Assembly: GCF_000003815.2 (NCBI RefSeq) | Contig: NC_049982.1 | Coordinates: 1,326,501-1,390,500 of the forward strand | Reading direction: 5' to 3' | Origin: Branchiostoma floridae | Lineage: Eukaryota > Chordata > Leptocardii > Amphioxiformes > Branchiostomatidae | Length of the DNA stretch: 64,000 nucleotides | Shown here: piece after piece, positions 20,791 to 34,000 of the stretch | Position numbering within the stretch: the first letter of the stretch is position 1 | Layout of the letters: the number at the start of each line of letters is the position of its first letter | Program-made: the position numbers and the translations under genes | Notes under the pieces: model-generated | Seen by the model: the letters and a program-made list of their open reading frames with translations, nothing else | Databases searched by the model: none | What the model was told of the DNA's origin: nothing

Positions 20791-21400
20791 TGATAGAATT
20801 CTGACTAATACTAATAAAACCCTGACGAATGTGACAAATCTGTTAGTCAACATGAGATAGCGTTAATGGCCAACGGTTCCAGACCGGCAGATCGTCCTTG
20901 AGAGGCAGTCGTTATTATAAAAATCAAGCCAGTTTGTACACGTAATTAATAAAAGAAGACGTTTTCACGCACACAGAACCACAGAACTGAAATCTTTACC
21001 GACAAGCGTAGCAGACCTTGAGCAAAAAAAAAAAAAAGAAAATTTCACACATAAAGTCGCACAACCTCAGTTTTAACCGACAATGAACGTATAAATTAGT
21101 ACATTTTGCAACTGATTAATTGGAATGTCCTTCTACTGAGGCAGTGTGTAGGTGTATGTTATTGAGTTTTTGCTTTTGTTGTTTTCAACACGTACTGTGG
21201 GTGGACCTTTTGTTCTTTAGATCCTGGTATATCTCACGCAGAAGGGCGTTAGACCTGAACCCCGGGCTGATGACCGTCCCTGACCGGCCTGGGCTGGCGA
21301 GTCCGGTTGTGTTACGGTGGTGCGGAAGAAATGAATTTCCAAGACAAGCTAACAGGCATGCGTTATAAGATTCTGGTCTGCCCAACTTGTGTCGAATATA
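20791..21400. repeat. Interspersed repeat block, copy A (single-copy core)
   Basis: Begins tgatagaattctgac and continues cctgacgaatgtgacaaatc, gttccagaccggcagatcgt, cacacagaaccacagaactg and cgtactgtgggtggacc. One copy of the unit gaagggcgttagacctgaac is present at about 21240-21298, then gcgagtccggttgtgttacg. It is the same block as 22109-26345 but without the array. Confidence 0.85.
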
Positions 21401-22108
21401 ATATATCATCGTTAGAATAAAATTAAAACGTTTCAAGGGATAATCAACAAGAGAGAGAATCAACAAGGGATAATCAACAGGAGATAACCGGCAAGAGATA
21501 GTCAACAATTATGTGCACAGCAGTTGCCCCAGCTTAATTGTTCAAAATCATGAGCATAATGTAATATGATATAGTATGATATAATATAATTATTTATGCT
21601 TGACTTTCTCATTTCTACTTCACCTCTTGATATAAACATGAGTCTTTCATTTATACATTATTTATTGTCCAAACATAGAAGATTTCCTGCAATTAATTTG
21701 ATACGAAAATAGAAACGGGTGTTGTATGATGACTTAAGTACATTTACCGTACATATACAGACGCAATTGTAGTTATGAAACTCGTTGAAAATAGACAAAA
21801 CCGCTATTTATCTTACATGAGATGGGGTTAATAACCTGCGGTTCCAGACCAGCAGCTCGTCCTTGGGACAGTGTTCATCTCAATATGAAGCTTCAGTATT
21901 GCAAAAACAATATCACTTCGCAGACCTATAGTTTCAGCATAAAAAGAGAGACTTTGCATATGATAAACCGATTTTGTAAATTGTATCAAACGATGATAAC
22001 CATTTGACGATACTTATGTGTTTAAGTGAATGTTTTCAACTTGAGCAAACTAGTTCTGTCCTATCAAAGGTACTGTTATGCCTCATAACTAAATGCTTTA
22101 TGCCTAAG
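21401..22108. other. Spacer between repeat copies A and B, with a third partial copy
   Basis: A partial third copy at about 21815-21875 reads catgagatggggttaataac and gcggttccagaccagcagct. The rest is AT-rich. Short repeats of aatcaacaagggataatcaa occur at 21440-21510. Confidence 0.6.
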
Positions 22109-22560
22109 TGATAGAACGATGCCTTGTAGTAATACAATTCTGACGAATGTGACAAATCTGTTAGTCAACATGAGATGGGTTAATGACCAGCGGTTCCAGA
22201 CCGGCAGGTCGTCCTTGAGAGGCAGCCGTCGTTACAAACATGAAGCCGGTTTGTCATGTACAAAAAAAACTTTTTTTATGCACACAGAACCACAGAACTG
22301 AATTCTTTAACGACAAGCGTAGTGGAGCTTGAGCAAAAAATAGAGAGAGAGAGGGACTTCACATATAAGGTCGCACAACGTCAGTTTTAACCGACAATGA
22401 ATTAATACATTTGTAACTAAATTAATTGGAATCAGTGTCCTTGTACTGAGTCAGTGTGTAGGTGTGTGTTATTGAGTTTGTGCTTTTGTTGTTTTCAACA
22501 CGTACTGTGGGTGGACCCTTTGTTCTGTAGATCCTGGTTCATCTCACGCAGAAGGGCGTT
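22109..22560. repeat. Interspersed repeat block, copy B, left flank of the large array
   Basis: Matches 20791-21240 across most of its length (for example gacaaatctgttagtcaaca and tgtaggtgtgtgttattgag). Copy B is interrupted at the acctgaac unit by the minisatellite and resumes at about 26245. Confidence 0.85.
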
Positions 22561-25500
22561 AGACCTGAACCCCGGGCTGATGACCGTCCCTGATCCTCAT
22601 CTCACGTAGAAGGGCGTTAGACCTGAACCACGGGCTGATGACCGTCCCTGATCCTCATCTCACGTGGAAGGGCGTTAGACCTGAACCACGGGCTGATGAC
22701 CGGCCCTGATCCTCATCTCACGTGGAAGGGCGTTAGACCTGAACCCCGGGCTGATGACCGTCCCTGATCCTCATCTCACGCAGAAGGGCGTTAGACCTGA
22801 ACCCCGGGCTGATGACCGTCCCTGATCCTGTTCAAACCATCTCACGCAGAAGGGCGTTAGACCTGAACCCCGGGCTGATGACCGTCCCTGATCCTGTTCA
22901 AACCATCTCACGCAGAAGGGCGTTAGACCTGAACCCCGGGCTGATGACCGTCCCTGATCCTGTTCAAAACATCTCACGCAGAAGGGCGTTAGACCTGAAC
23001 CCCGGGCTGATGACCGTCCCTGATCCTGTTCAAAACATCTCACGCAGAAAGGCGTTAGACCTGAACCACGGGCTGATGACCGTCCCTGATCCTCATCTCA
23101 CGTAGAAGGGCGTTAGACCTGAACCCCGGGCTGATGACCGTCCCTGATCCTCATCTCACGCAGAAGGGCGTCAGACCTGAACCCCGGGCTGATGACCGTC
23201 CCTGATCCTCATCTCACGTAGAAGGGCGTTAGACCTGAACCCCGGGCTGTTGACCGTCCCTGATCCTCATCTCACGTAGAAGGGCGTTAGACCTGAACCA
23301 CGGGCTGATGACCGTCCCTGATCCTGTTCAAAACATCTCACGTAGAAGGGCGTTAGACCTGAACCACGGGCTGATGACCGTCCCTGATCCTGTTCAAAAC
23401 ATCTCACGTAGAAGGGCGTTAGACCTGAACCACGGGCTGATGACCGTCCCTGATCCTGTTCAAAACATCTCACGTAGAAGGGCGTTAGACCTGAACCACG
23501 GGCTGATGACCGTCCCTGATCCTCATCTCACGTAGAAGGGCGTTAGACCTGAACCCCGGGCTGATGACCGTCCCTGATCCTCATCTCACGCAGAAGGGCG
23601 TTAGACCTGAACCCCGGGCTGATGACCGTCCCTGATCCTCATCTCACGCAGAAGGGCGTTAGACCTGAACCCCGGGCTGATGACCGTCCCTGATCCTCAT
23701 CTCACGTAGAAGGGCGTTAGACCTGAACCCCGGGCTGATGACCGTCCCTGATCCTCATCTCACGTAGAAGGGCGTTAGACCTGAACCCCGGGCTGATGAC
23801 CGTCCCTGATCCTCATCTCACGTAGAAGGGCGTTAGACCTGAACCCCGGGCTGATGACCGTCCCTGATCCTCATCTCACGTAGAAGGGCGTTAGACCTGA
23901 ACCCCGGGCTGATGACCGTCCCTGATCCTCGTCTCACGTAGAAGGGCGTTAGACCTGAACCCCGGGCTGATGACCGTCCCTGATCCTCATCTCACGCAGA
24001 AGGGCGTTAGACCTGAACCACGGGCTGATGGCCGTCCCTGATCCTGTTCAAAACATCTCACGCAGAAGGGCGTTAGACCTGAACCCCGGGCTGATGACCG
24101 TCCCTGATCCTCATCTCACGTAGAAGGGCGTTAGACCTGAACCCCGGGCTGATGACCGTCCCTGATCCTCATCTCACGTAGAAGGGCGTTAGACCTGAAC
24201 CCCGGGCTGATGACCGTCCCTGATCCTCATCTCACGCAGAAGGACGTTAGACCTTAACCACGGGCTGATGACCGTCCCTGATCCTCATCTCACGCAGAAG
24301 GGCGTCAGACCTGAACCCCGAGCTGATGACCGTCCCTGATCCTGTTCAAAACATCTCACGCAGAAGGGCGTTAGACCTGAACCCCGGGCTGATGACCGTC
24401 CCTGATCCTGTTCAAAACGTTAGACCTGAACCCCGGGCTGATGACCGTCCCTGATCCTCATCTCACGTAGAAGGGCGTTAGACCTGAACCCCGGGCTGTT
24501 GACCGTCCCTGATCCTCATCTCACGTAGAAGGACGTTAGACCTGAACCACGGGCTGATGACCGTCCCTGATCCTCATCTCACGTAGAAGGGCGTTAGACC
24601 TGAACCCCGGGCTGATGACCGTCCCTGATCCTCATCTCACGTAGAAGGGCGTTAGACCTGAACCCCGGGCTGATGACCGTCCCTGATCCTCATCTCACGT
24701 AGAAGGGCGTTAGACCTGAACCCCGGGCTGATGACCGTCCCTGATCCTCATCTCACGCAGAAGGGCGTTAGACCTGAACCCCGGGCTGATGACCGGCCCT
24801 GATCCTCATCTCACGCAGAAGGGCGTTAGACCTGAACCCCGGGCTGATGACCGTCCCTGATCCTGTTCAAACCATCTCACGTAGAAGGGCGTCAGACCTG
24901 AACCCCGGGCTGATGACCGTCCCTGATCCTCATCTCACGTAGAAGGGCGTCAGACCTGAACCCCGGGCTGATGACCGTCCCTGATCCTCATCTCACGTAC
25001 AAGGGCGTCAGACCTGAACCCCGGGCTGATGACCGTCCCTGATCCTGTTCTCACCATCTCACGTAGAAGGGCGTCAGACCTGAACCACGGGCTGATGACC
25101 GTCCCTGATCCTCATCTCACGTGCAAGGGCGTAAGACCTGAACCCCGGGCTGATGACCGTCCCTGATCCTGTTCTAACCATCTCACGTAGAAGAGCGTTA
25201 GACCTGAACCCCGGGCTGATGACCGTCCCTGATCCTCATCTCACGTAGAAGGGCGTTAGACCTGAACCCCGGGCTGATGACCGTCCCTGATCCTGATCTC
25301 ACGTAGAAGGGCGTTAGACCTGAACCCCGGGCTGATGACCGTCCCTGATCCTCATCTCACGTAGAAGGGCGTTAGACCTGAACCCCGGGCTGATGACCGT
25401 CCCTGATCCTCGTCTCACGTAGAAGGGCGTTAGACCTGAACCCCGGGCTGATGACCGTGCCTGATCCTCATCTCACGTGGAAGGGCGTTAGACCTGAACC

Positions 25501-26250
25501 CCGGAATGATGACCGTACGTGATCCTGTGCAAATCATCTCACGTAGAAGGGCGTTAGACCTGAACCCCGGACTGATGACCGTCCGTGATCCTCATCTCAC
25601 GTAGAAGGGCGTTAGACCTGAACCCCGGGCTGATGACCGTCCGTGATCCTGTTCAAACCATCTCACGTAGAAGGGCGTTAGACCTGAACCACGGGCTGAT
25701 GACCGTCCCTGATCCTCATCTCACGTGGAAGGGCGTCAGACCTGAACCACGGGCTGATGACCGGCCCTGATCCTCATCTCACGCAGAAGGGCGTCAGACC
25801 TGAACCACGGGCTGATGACCGTCCCTGATCCTGTTCAGAACATCTCACGTAGAAGGGCGTTAGACCTGAACCCCGGGCTGATGACCGTCCCTGATCCTCA
25901 TCTCACGTAGAAGGGCGTTAGACCTGAACCCCGGGCTGATGACCGTCCCTGATCCTCATCTCACGTAGAAGGGCGTTAGACCTGAACCCCGGGCTGATGA
26001 CCGGCCCTGATCCTGTTCAAACCATCTCACGTAGAAGGGCGTTAGACCTGAACCCCGGGCTGATGACCGTCCCTGATCCTGTTCAGAACATCTCACGCAG
26101 AAGGGCGTTAGACCTGAACCCCGGGCTGATGACCGTCCCTGACCCTCATCTCACGCAGAAGGGCGTTAGACCTGAACCCCGGGCTGATGACCGGCCCTGA
26201 TCCTGTTCAAAACATCTCACGTAGAAGGGCGTTAGGCCTGAACCCCGGGC
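22545..26250. repeat. Large minisatellite, 58-bp and 66-bp units, about 60 copies
   Basis: Head-to-tail units with core acgtagaagggcgttagacc followed by tgaaccccgggctgatgacc and gtccctgatcctcatctc. Long variants insert 8 bp (gttcaaaa) before catctcacg. Copies are nearly identical, with recurrent variants (accacggg or accccggg, cgtaga or cgcaga) distributed in patches, which indicates unequal exchange or conversion. Open frames on both strands across it are by-products of the repeat. Confidence 0.97.
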
Positions 26251-26345
26251 TGACCGTCCTTGGCCGGGATGGTGAGTCCGGTTGAGTGACGGTGGCGAAA
26301 AAAAGTGTATTTTCATGAACACTGTGTTGTAAGATTCAGGTCTTT
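26245..26345. repeat. Interspersed repeat block, copy B, right flank of the array
   Basis: ggtgagtccggttgagtgac and ttgtaagattcaggtct match the region right after the single unit in copy A (21290-21380). The array has therefore grown inside an existing repeat. Confidence 0.8.
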
Positions 26346-27097
26346 TTTAATCTTAGTACCTGTACTTGTGCTCGTTTCTTACTGACCTATTGATCAACCC
26401 GAGTCTTGCACACGTCAGAACAAGATTAACTGCAGTTGATTTTTCTCCTAACTAAGATGTTAGTTGTATTCGCGTTTTAGCACATCTACACTGCATGTTA
26501 AGAAACAACTCAAGTTTACTACCGTAGTTGATAATGGGCCGTGTCTTGTCCTAACGCTGAAAATTAAATAACTTCATCCTTCATTAGTAATAAAACCTTG
26601 ATGAAAATGTAAGAAAAAAAAACTTTTTTTTTTTTTAACTTGAGACAGAGTTAATGATCAGTGGTTCGGATTGGCAGCTTGTCATTGAGGCAGCGTTGAT
26701 CACTTGGCTAAATGCTCTATGTTGTATATGTTAATGTCATCTCTACACAGACTTTATTTATTCATCAGAGGCTCAAATCGGCCTGTAGGCCGCTATTCAT
26801 TGAGGTCATGAGGGAGGTAAGGATCAGATGAAATAGAACACAACAGGGATACAGCTTACATTGAGTACTGATAGATCATCACACATACATGGTACAAAAC
26901 ATATAATAAAGCGAAAATCCAGTGTTATAGTCCGTGTCCGTTCGTTTTGTTTATTTCTTTTACTTTAAGAGCTCGAGTCACTTTTAAGTCAGGTCAGATT
27001 GGAAGCCGCACGTGTGTGGTGGTAGGTAGTTCCAGTCATTGAGTCCACGGTACACTAATGTATCCATGACTGCGTTTGTTCATGAAGAGTAAAGTCT
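26346..27097. other. Intergenic; degenerate fourth repeat copy
   Basis: At about 26585-26700, taataaaaccttgatgaaaa and gttaatgatcagtggttcgg resemble copies A and B. Around 26755-26890 a stretch starting tttatttattcatcagaggc looks like an interspersed repeat tail. No coding exon. Confidence 0.45.
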
Positions 27098-27262
27098 GTG
27101 ATGGTGACGCGATGGTGGCGCGATGGTGACCCAATGGTGACGCGTTGGTGACTCGACGGTGACGCGTTGGTGACTCGACGGTGACGCGATGGTGACCCGA
27201 TGGTTACGCGATGGTCACTCGATGGTGGCGTGATGGTGACGCGATGGTTTGTTTGTGACGGT
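27098..27262. repeat. 11-bp tandem repeat
   Basis: About 14 copies of a unit near gtgacgcgatg, with variants gtgactcgacg and gtgacccgatg. Confidence 0.9.
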
Positions 27263-27394
27263 GACAGCGTCTTTTGATCATCGTCACTTGACCCCTCAAG
27301 AGTCAATTTTCACACGGGAGATTTTTTTCATTACACTTTGATCTGGATTCATTACAATATTGTCATTGTTATGTTGGGGTGTTTTGGTCTGGTC

Positions 27395-27796
27395 TAGGGC
27401 TGGGTACCGGTACAGAAAATTCAGGTCCAGGTCCGGTTCAGGTCCAAAGGATCAGGTCCAGGTCCGGACCTGAACCTGGACCTGATGCAGTATGACTCAT
27501 ATCAATGGTCCATTTCACTACAAAGAGATCTATTTGGTGGAGTATTAGACTTACACTGGCGTTTTAAAAACCTTCAACGCTAACTGCACCTGTACGATTG
27601 GCTGTAAAACGTGGTAGAAATTACTATAAACTCTATTCTACTTCACTCTTGTTATTTTCTTCCACCTGCAAGCGCCAAAACGTGTGAATGCCTGATAAAA
27701 TAATCTGTTAATTTTCTAATCGGTCCAACATCCGGTCCACCTAATTTTTTCAGGTCCCGATTTTGTACCGGTACACTGTACCGATACCCAGCCCTA
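27395..27796. mobile_element. Non-autonomous hAT-type element with 8-bp target-site duplication
   Basis: Terminal inverted repeats TAGGGCTGGGTACCGGTAC on the left and GTACCGATACCCAGCCCTA on the right. Flanks are identical 8-bp duplications, GTCTGGTC at 27387-27394 and 27797-27804. The interior carries palindromic runs of aggtccaggtccgg. An 8-bp duplication with this TIR fits the hAT superfamily. No transposase. Confidence 0.92.
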
Positions 27797-29174
27797 GTCT
27801 GGTCTATGTAACCTTAGGTGCCCCGGAAGAGCCCATTCTCGCAGGGGGTAAAGCCTTTAAGATTTAGATTTGGAACGATTCGATTTTTACATGGGATAGT
27901 GGTGGAGCGAACTGTGCTGTATTTGCTCCCGAGTAAATGTCAGGCTTTTCCAATCATAAAATGTTATTTTTACGATGCAAAGTGGATGATATCCTTGATT
28001 GCAGAATATGATGTCTAGTCGTCCGAGGTTGGTTACCACCCCTTTGTTTTTGACTGCATCTGCCATTAGGAGAAGTGTGCGACGTTGTACAATTGCCCCT
28101 TAATTGTCCCTTCCAGATACCACAAGGTGCTAGGCTGTCATTGCAGACAACTAGTCTTCTTCGTCTACTTTCACTGTAAAGGACACAACCTTGAACGCTA
28201 CAGTGATTGACCTGTGGGGACACATTTAATAACTAAAGACATTTGTTTTTCAATGTTTGGTCTCAGGTCTGGATATTTCTCTGTTTTACAACGCCATCTT
28301 ACTTCTCACGGTAAAACTGCCAGATTCACATGCCGAACAGTGATAGTATTTTCTTGTTGCAAAGGGCACGTAGTTTTAATAGAGCAAGTGAAAACATGTA
28401 ACACACGCACACCCCTGAGCGCGAATGGACGGTTCCGTTGCGAAGAAGCAAGATGGCGGACATCGGGTGGCAACTTCTGCAGACGACACTTTTCCTTTAG
28501 TTTGAGGAAATATTTGACCTCCCCATAATGTCTGAATGTCTAAACATGTGCAGTTAGTACAGGCTACGAATTTTCTGACTGAGTTTCCGTTTGAAATTTG
28601 GTTATTTCATGAAGTACATGCTTCTCGCTGCTCCGACTTCGCATAATTTTCCCGCCATAAACAAAGCTGCAGACGACCAAGTTGAGGTTCGCACCGCTTT
28701 GGTAGGATTTATTGTGGATTCATAACAATATATCGTTGTTCATGAGTTGATATATCTACAGCATTAAATCAACATAATATACAGATGCAAAGAATCTGCA
28801 GTTTATGTGTATCCTGTTTATTTTGTTTGTTTTTTTGAGTCATTCAAGTTTGTGTGTGGAAAGGGGGGAGGGGGCGGATTTTTACAGAGGGGACATTTTA
28901 CTTAGCAAGTAATCGGAGTTAGCAAGCGAACGTGGAGAGCCAGCGGTCAATACGGAGGATGGTACTTAGATGCTCAGTAACATTTTACTCAGCTATACCG
29001 ACATTTCGTTCATTAAGTCAAATACATACAAACAAGCGAAACATCAACATGTCTGTGTTAAACAATGTTTGTATGGGGTGTGGGATATGCTTGTGTGTAA
29101 CTTTGAAATCATTTCTTTTTTTTGTAAATTACCATCTTTTTTTCTCGCCCAGTATATTTCCCTGCTACCCCATC
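27797..29174 (+). other. Upstream region of FBXO47; possible promoter near 28450
   Basis: A YY1-like core-promoter motif CAAGATGGCGGA lies at 28449-28460. A candidate last 5' UTR segment begins after the acceptor ttctcgcccag at 29141-29152 and runs to the start codon at 29175. The upstream untranslated exon(s) cannot be fixed from sequence alone. No other gene is seen. Confidence 0.4.
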
Positions 29175-29397
29175 ATGCTCCCTGGAGAGACCTCCACCCC
29201 CCTCCCTGTGGCTGCCGAGGCCTACACCCCCCCTGACGCTCCCCCCTGCCGGTGCCAGAAGGCAAGACGGAGAAGTTCACGCCTCATCTTTAAGGAACGG
29301 TCGCTTAGCAACAGCCGTGCCATTCAGGATGGCCCCTTGGGATTCTTTGAGATCCTCCCAGCTGAAATGATCTACAACATCCTGTATGAGCTGTCCA
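29175..29397 (+). CDS. FBXO47: FBXO47 exon 1 (coding): N-terminus and start of F-box
   Basis: Residues 1-74, exit phase 1. The ATG at 29175 is the first in frame after the acceptor at 29151-29152 and gives a length close to human FBXO47. A basic, disordered leader (CRCQKARRRSSRLIFKERS) is followed by LGFFEILPAEMIYNILYELS, the first F-box helix. Donor TCCA|GTGAGT. Confidence 0.85.
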
Positions 29398-30963
29398 GTG
29401 AGTCAGGACCTGCCTTCTTTGTGTTGCTCATCCAGTAAACTGCTGGGGATACCATCCGGATTGTAGTTCTCTCTAACGTTTATTATACACTTCATACAGT
29501 CACCTTCTTCCTTTTGTGTCACTATATGGTCAATTTTCTGCTATTCCGTCTGCGAACCTTGACATCTCTAATGTCTGGAATCATCCAAATTTGGGAAATT
29601 TGGAGCTTGTAAAGCATGGAAACTTTGTACCCATCGATGGGACACCTTCTTGAACATGTTTGTGGCGGCAGGTGAAGGTGCTGTTGCGCGACGGCCGATA
29701 TTTTTGTGGATATAGAGGGCGTTCGCTAAAAAGACTTTCTGTGCTAGGCATTCGCTAAAAAGACCATCGAAAATCGTCAACTTTGATTTATGTCACTTTG
29801 GGTCAATGGATTGAGCAGGATTAATGCATTGGAACACAACGTCGACATATTCCAAGCAAAAAAAAATGAGATTTGTGCAGTGCGGACTTCTCTAGAGTGG
29901 CCGTTTGTGGGCATTTCCTAAAAAGACCCTCCCATTGGGGAGCATGCCACCACTGGGTTCAAGCGCTCGCTCGAACAGGTGTTCCAACACCTGAAACACC
30001 CTCTTGTGGGAGGCCTGTTGTCATCGAACGAGCGCTCTAGAACCCATTTCTTAATTTTCTCATAAGCTGACATCACCACCAAAAGGTTTGAATATACAGC
30101 TCCCCAGATGGGTAGCAGAAGTGAACATAGGAGTGAACTACTATCCGGATGCTACGAAGGCTAGTAAACTGCCCGATGGCAGAACACACCAGGTTGAATG
30201 TTCTGAAGAGAACAAGCTGTCTGGATAAGTTTATTCACTCACACAAGGAAGAGTGGTGGGTTACTGTAAATGCATTTAAGTTCGCAGTGATTTAATTTTG
30301 TGGTAGCGAAAAAAGGACTTTTCGTGGCAGTTTTAAGGTCGCAGTACTCCTCCATCCACTGTAGTCTCTTACTGCCATGGAAAAAATGTTCGCGGTGGTC
30401 TTAAATTCGCGGTGAAGCACTACCGCGAAAACCGCGAACATTAAAACACCGCAAAAGTTTCTGCATGTACATGCTGTAGTAGTGGCTGTTGTATTCTCAT
30501 CTTCCTGCTGAATCTTTTTCAAAATTGTCTGTGAACCAATCACATTGGTTGACATGGGCTCTTAAGAACTTCTGCATGAGCTTTTTTTACATAGTTCCCT
30601 AATTCTTCTTCAATATATCATTGGAAGAAATAGATAGACAAATTACACCAATGGAGGTCAGACATCCAGGTAATAAGATACCCCAAACAATAGTCACTCA
30701 AGCTACAATGATTTTAGAAATGGTCTGATGTTTCAGACATTATCCGCTGCCTTTCACATCTATAATACCTTTCCCCCCCTTTTTCAGTAGTGGACCTGTC
30801 CATCCTGACCATTGTGTCCAAGGCAGTGCGCGGGCTGGTGGAATGTTTCATGGACAGCAAACGGGGGGAGGACAGGCTGCTGCTGAGGGTCTCCTTACAC
30901 CAGCCGGCCTGCCAGGAGCACCATGCCAGCCTCATGCAGCACTTCCGCAGGCTAGGTCAGCTG

Positions 30964-31010
<47 letters not shown>

Positions 31011-34000
31011 ATCGATCGATCAATCAATTAATCAGTCAATTAATCCCCCAGGAACTTTATTTTGCCGATTCTCTTCATTCTCTCCAATCACATCTACATC
31101 ACCAAGCACAGTAGGGGCATCTTCTCTGGATAGTTTTAAAAAACGCTTGCAGATAGATGTGTAAAAGTTAGGTGTGATGGATCACTTAGTGTAATATAAC
31201 CAGCTGCGGGCCGCACCGCGTGCCTGCGAAGCTGGTGTGTTTCGCTATGAAGGGCGGTTATACCGGCTATATTAGATACAGATACAGATAATGTAATTTT
31301 ATGTAGTAAATCTAAAAACCCCATACTATATATTAGCTGTTCAGTCAAGATCCCTAACCTGACACACCTCTGCTTTCTGTCCCCAGGAGTTCTACATAAG
31401 AGAGTAACTTGTCTCTACACAACAAGGGACAGGCTCAGGATCATGGAGCAATTCATCAGAAAGGTTTGCTTTGTAGTGGACACTTCTTAGTAACTGTGTG
31501 AGCTTAATAGAAAGGTTTACTTCCCACTTTATCTATTTATTTACTATAATAGGACAACATTTCAATCTCAAAATGACAGATTCGGTAAGGATTAAGCAAC
31601 ATGGGGTCCCAAACAATATGACAGCCATGAAAAAAAAGGAAAGGAAAGTGATCTCGATCCAGTTTTAGCTCACTGAAGAGCTAATCTTCCACTGGTCGTG
31701 ACAGAGGGGAAAGACGCTATGTACAGTATTTACAGGTTCAATGTACCGGGGAAATTCCCCTGGGCTCTTTTCGACAAGCACAATGAACAATGGACCACGG
31801 CTTAACATCCTGTCCTAAGGACTGCAACCCTTTCCAGTAGCATGCATGTCGGGTGAGCGACATAGCCGGGGTCGAACCCACGGCTTCTAGTTCCAGAGGC
31901 AAGGCCGCTAACCACTGGACTACGCGTGCTACCATGATAACACTGCATGAAAGATGTGGCAGATTTCAATGCTATTCTTCATCTTGCTTCTGTTCCAGCT
32001 GGACCTGCTGTCCTGCCTGAGCTGCTCCAACCACTGCCTGGCGCTGACGTGTTACGGGCGGTTCCTGCACACGGTCATCGCCGGCTGGGACGAGATGGAG
32101 TGTCTCAGAGTGTACGCCATCATCAACTCTCATGTGCAGAGGAGACTCACACAGGTCCTGCAGTCAACACATGGTGAGTGTTAAACTGTGATGAACACTG
32201 CAGAGGAGACTCACACAGGTCCTGCAGTCAGCACATGGTAAGTGTCAAACTGTGATGTACACTACACAGGTCCTGCAGTCAGCACACGGTTAGTATTAAA
32301 CTGTGATGAACACTGCAGAGGCTCACACAGGTCCTGCAGTCAGCACATGGTGAGTGTTAACTGTGATGAACACTGCAGAGGAGACTCACACAGGTCCTGC
32401 AGTCTGCACATGGTGAGTGTTAAACTGTGATGAACACTGCAGAGGAGACTCACACAGGTCCTGCAGTCAGCACATGGTGAGTGTCAAACTGTGATGAACA
32501 CTGCAGAGGCTCACACAGGTCCTGCAGTCAGCACATGGTGAGTGTTAAACTGTGATGAACACTGCAGAGGAGACTCACACAGGTCCTGCAGTCAGCACAT
32601 GGTGAGTGTCAAACTGTGATGAACACTGCAGAGGCTCACACAGGTCCTGCAGTCAGCACATGGTGAGTGTTAAACTGTGATGAACACTGCAGAGGCTCAC
32701 ACAGGTCCTGCAGTCAGCACATGGTGAGTGTTAAACTGTGATGAACACTGCAGAGGAGACTCACACAGGTCCTGCAGTCTGCACATGGTGTCAAACTGTG
32801 AACACTGCAGAGGGTCACACAGGTCCTGCAGTCTGCACATGGTGAGTGTTAAACTGTGATGAACACTGCAGAGGCTCATACAGGTCCTGCAGTCAGCAAA
32901 TGGTGAGTGTCAAACTGGTGAACACTGCAGAGGCTCACATAGGTCCTGCAGTCAGCACACGGTAATTGTCAAACTGTGAACACTGCAGAGACTCACACAG
33001 GTCCTGCAGTCAGCACATGGTGAGTGTTAAACTGTGATGAACACTGCAGAGGAGACTCACACAGGTCCTGCAGTCTGCACATGGTGAGTGTTAAACTGTG
33101 ATGAACACTGCAGAGGAGACTCACACAGGTCCTGCAGTCAGCACATGGTAAGTGTCAAACTGTGAACACTGCAGAGGGTCACACAGGTCCTGCAGTATGC
33201 ACATGGTGAGTGTTAAACTGTGATGAACACTGCAGAGGCTCATACAGGTCCTGCAGTCAGCAAATGGTGAGTGTCAAACTGGTGAACACTGCAGAGGCTC
33301 ACATAGGTCCTGCAGTCAGCACATGGTGAGTGTCAAACTGGTGAACACTGCAGAGGCTCACACAGGTCCTGCAGTCAGCACACGGTAAATGTCAAACTGG
33401 TGAACACTGCAGAGACTCACACAGGTCCTGCAGTCAGCACATGGTGAGTGTCAAACTGTGATGAACACTGCAGAGGCTCACACAGGTCCTGCAGTCAGCA
33501 CACGGTAAGTGTCAAACTGTGAACACTGCAGAGTCTCACACAGGTCCTGCAGTCAGCACATGGTGAGTGTCAAACTGTGATGATCACTGCAGAGGCTCAC
33601 ACAGGTCCTGCAGTCAGCACATGGTGAGTGTTAAACTGTGATGAACACTGCAGAGACTCACACAGGTCCTGCAGTCTGCACATGGTGAGTGTCAAACTGG
33701 TGAACACTGCAGAGGCTCACACAGGTCCTGCAGTCAGCACACGGTAAGTGTCAAACTGGTGAACACTGCAGAGGCTCACACAAGTCCTGCAGTCTGCACA
33801 TGGTGAGTGTTAAACTGGTGATGAACACTGCAGAGGCTCACACAGGTCCTGCAGTCAGCACATGGTAAGTGTTAAACTGGTGAACACTGCAGAGGCTCAC
33901 ACAGGTCCTGCAGTCAGCACATGGTGAGTGTTAAACTGTGATGAACACTGCAGAGGCTCACACATGTCCTGCAGTCTGCACATGGTGAGTGTTAAACTGT

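Noticed and set aside
22771-23535. Repetitive proteins read on both strands of the 58/66-bp array
   Set aside because: Open only where unit length happens to be divisible by three. They lack splice or promoter context and occur in both directions.
22545-26250. CRISPR-like regular repeats
   Set aside because: The units adjoin without unique spacers, vary in length and sit in an animal genome. It is a minisatellite.
22545-26250. Hammerhead ribozyme array (each unit has CTGATGA)
   Set aside because: The hammerhead core also needs a GAAA box after stem II and a matching cleavage site. After CTGATGACCGTCCC the unit offers only a GGGCG partner followed by TTAGACC, with no GAAA in place.
22545-26250. 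C/D-box snoRNA cluster (TGATGA and CTGA in each unit)
   Set aside because: The boxes are about 9 nt apart, too close for a guide, and there is no terminal stem.
28932-29438. 168-residue ORF that extends FBXO47 upstream of 29175
   Set aside because: The upstream part crosses a pyrimidine tract and acceptor at 29141-29152 and has no similarity to FBXO47. It is probably intron.
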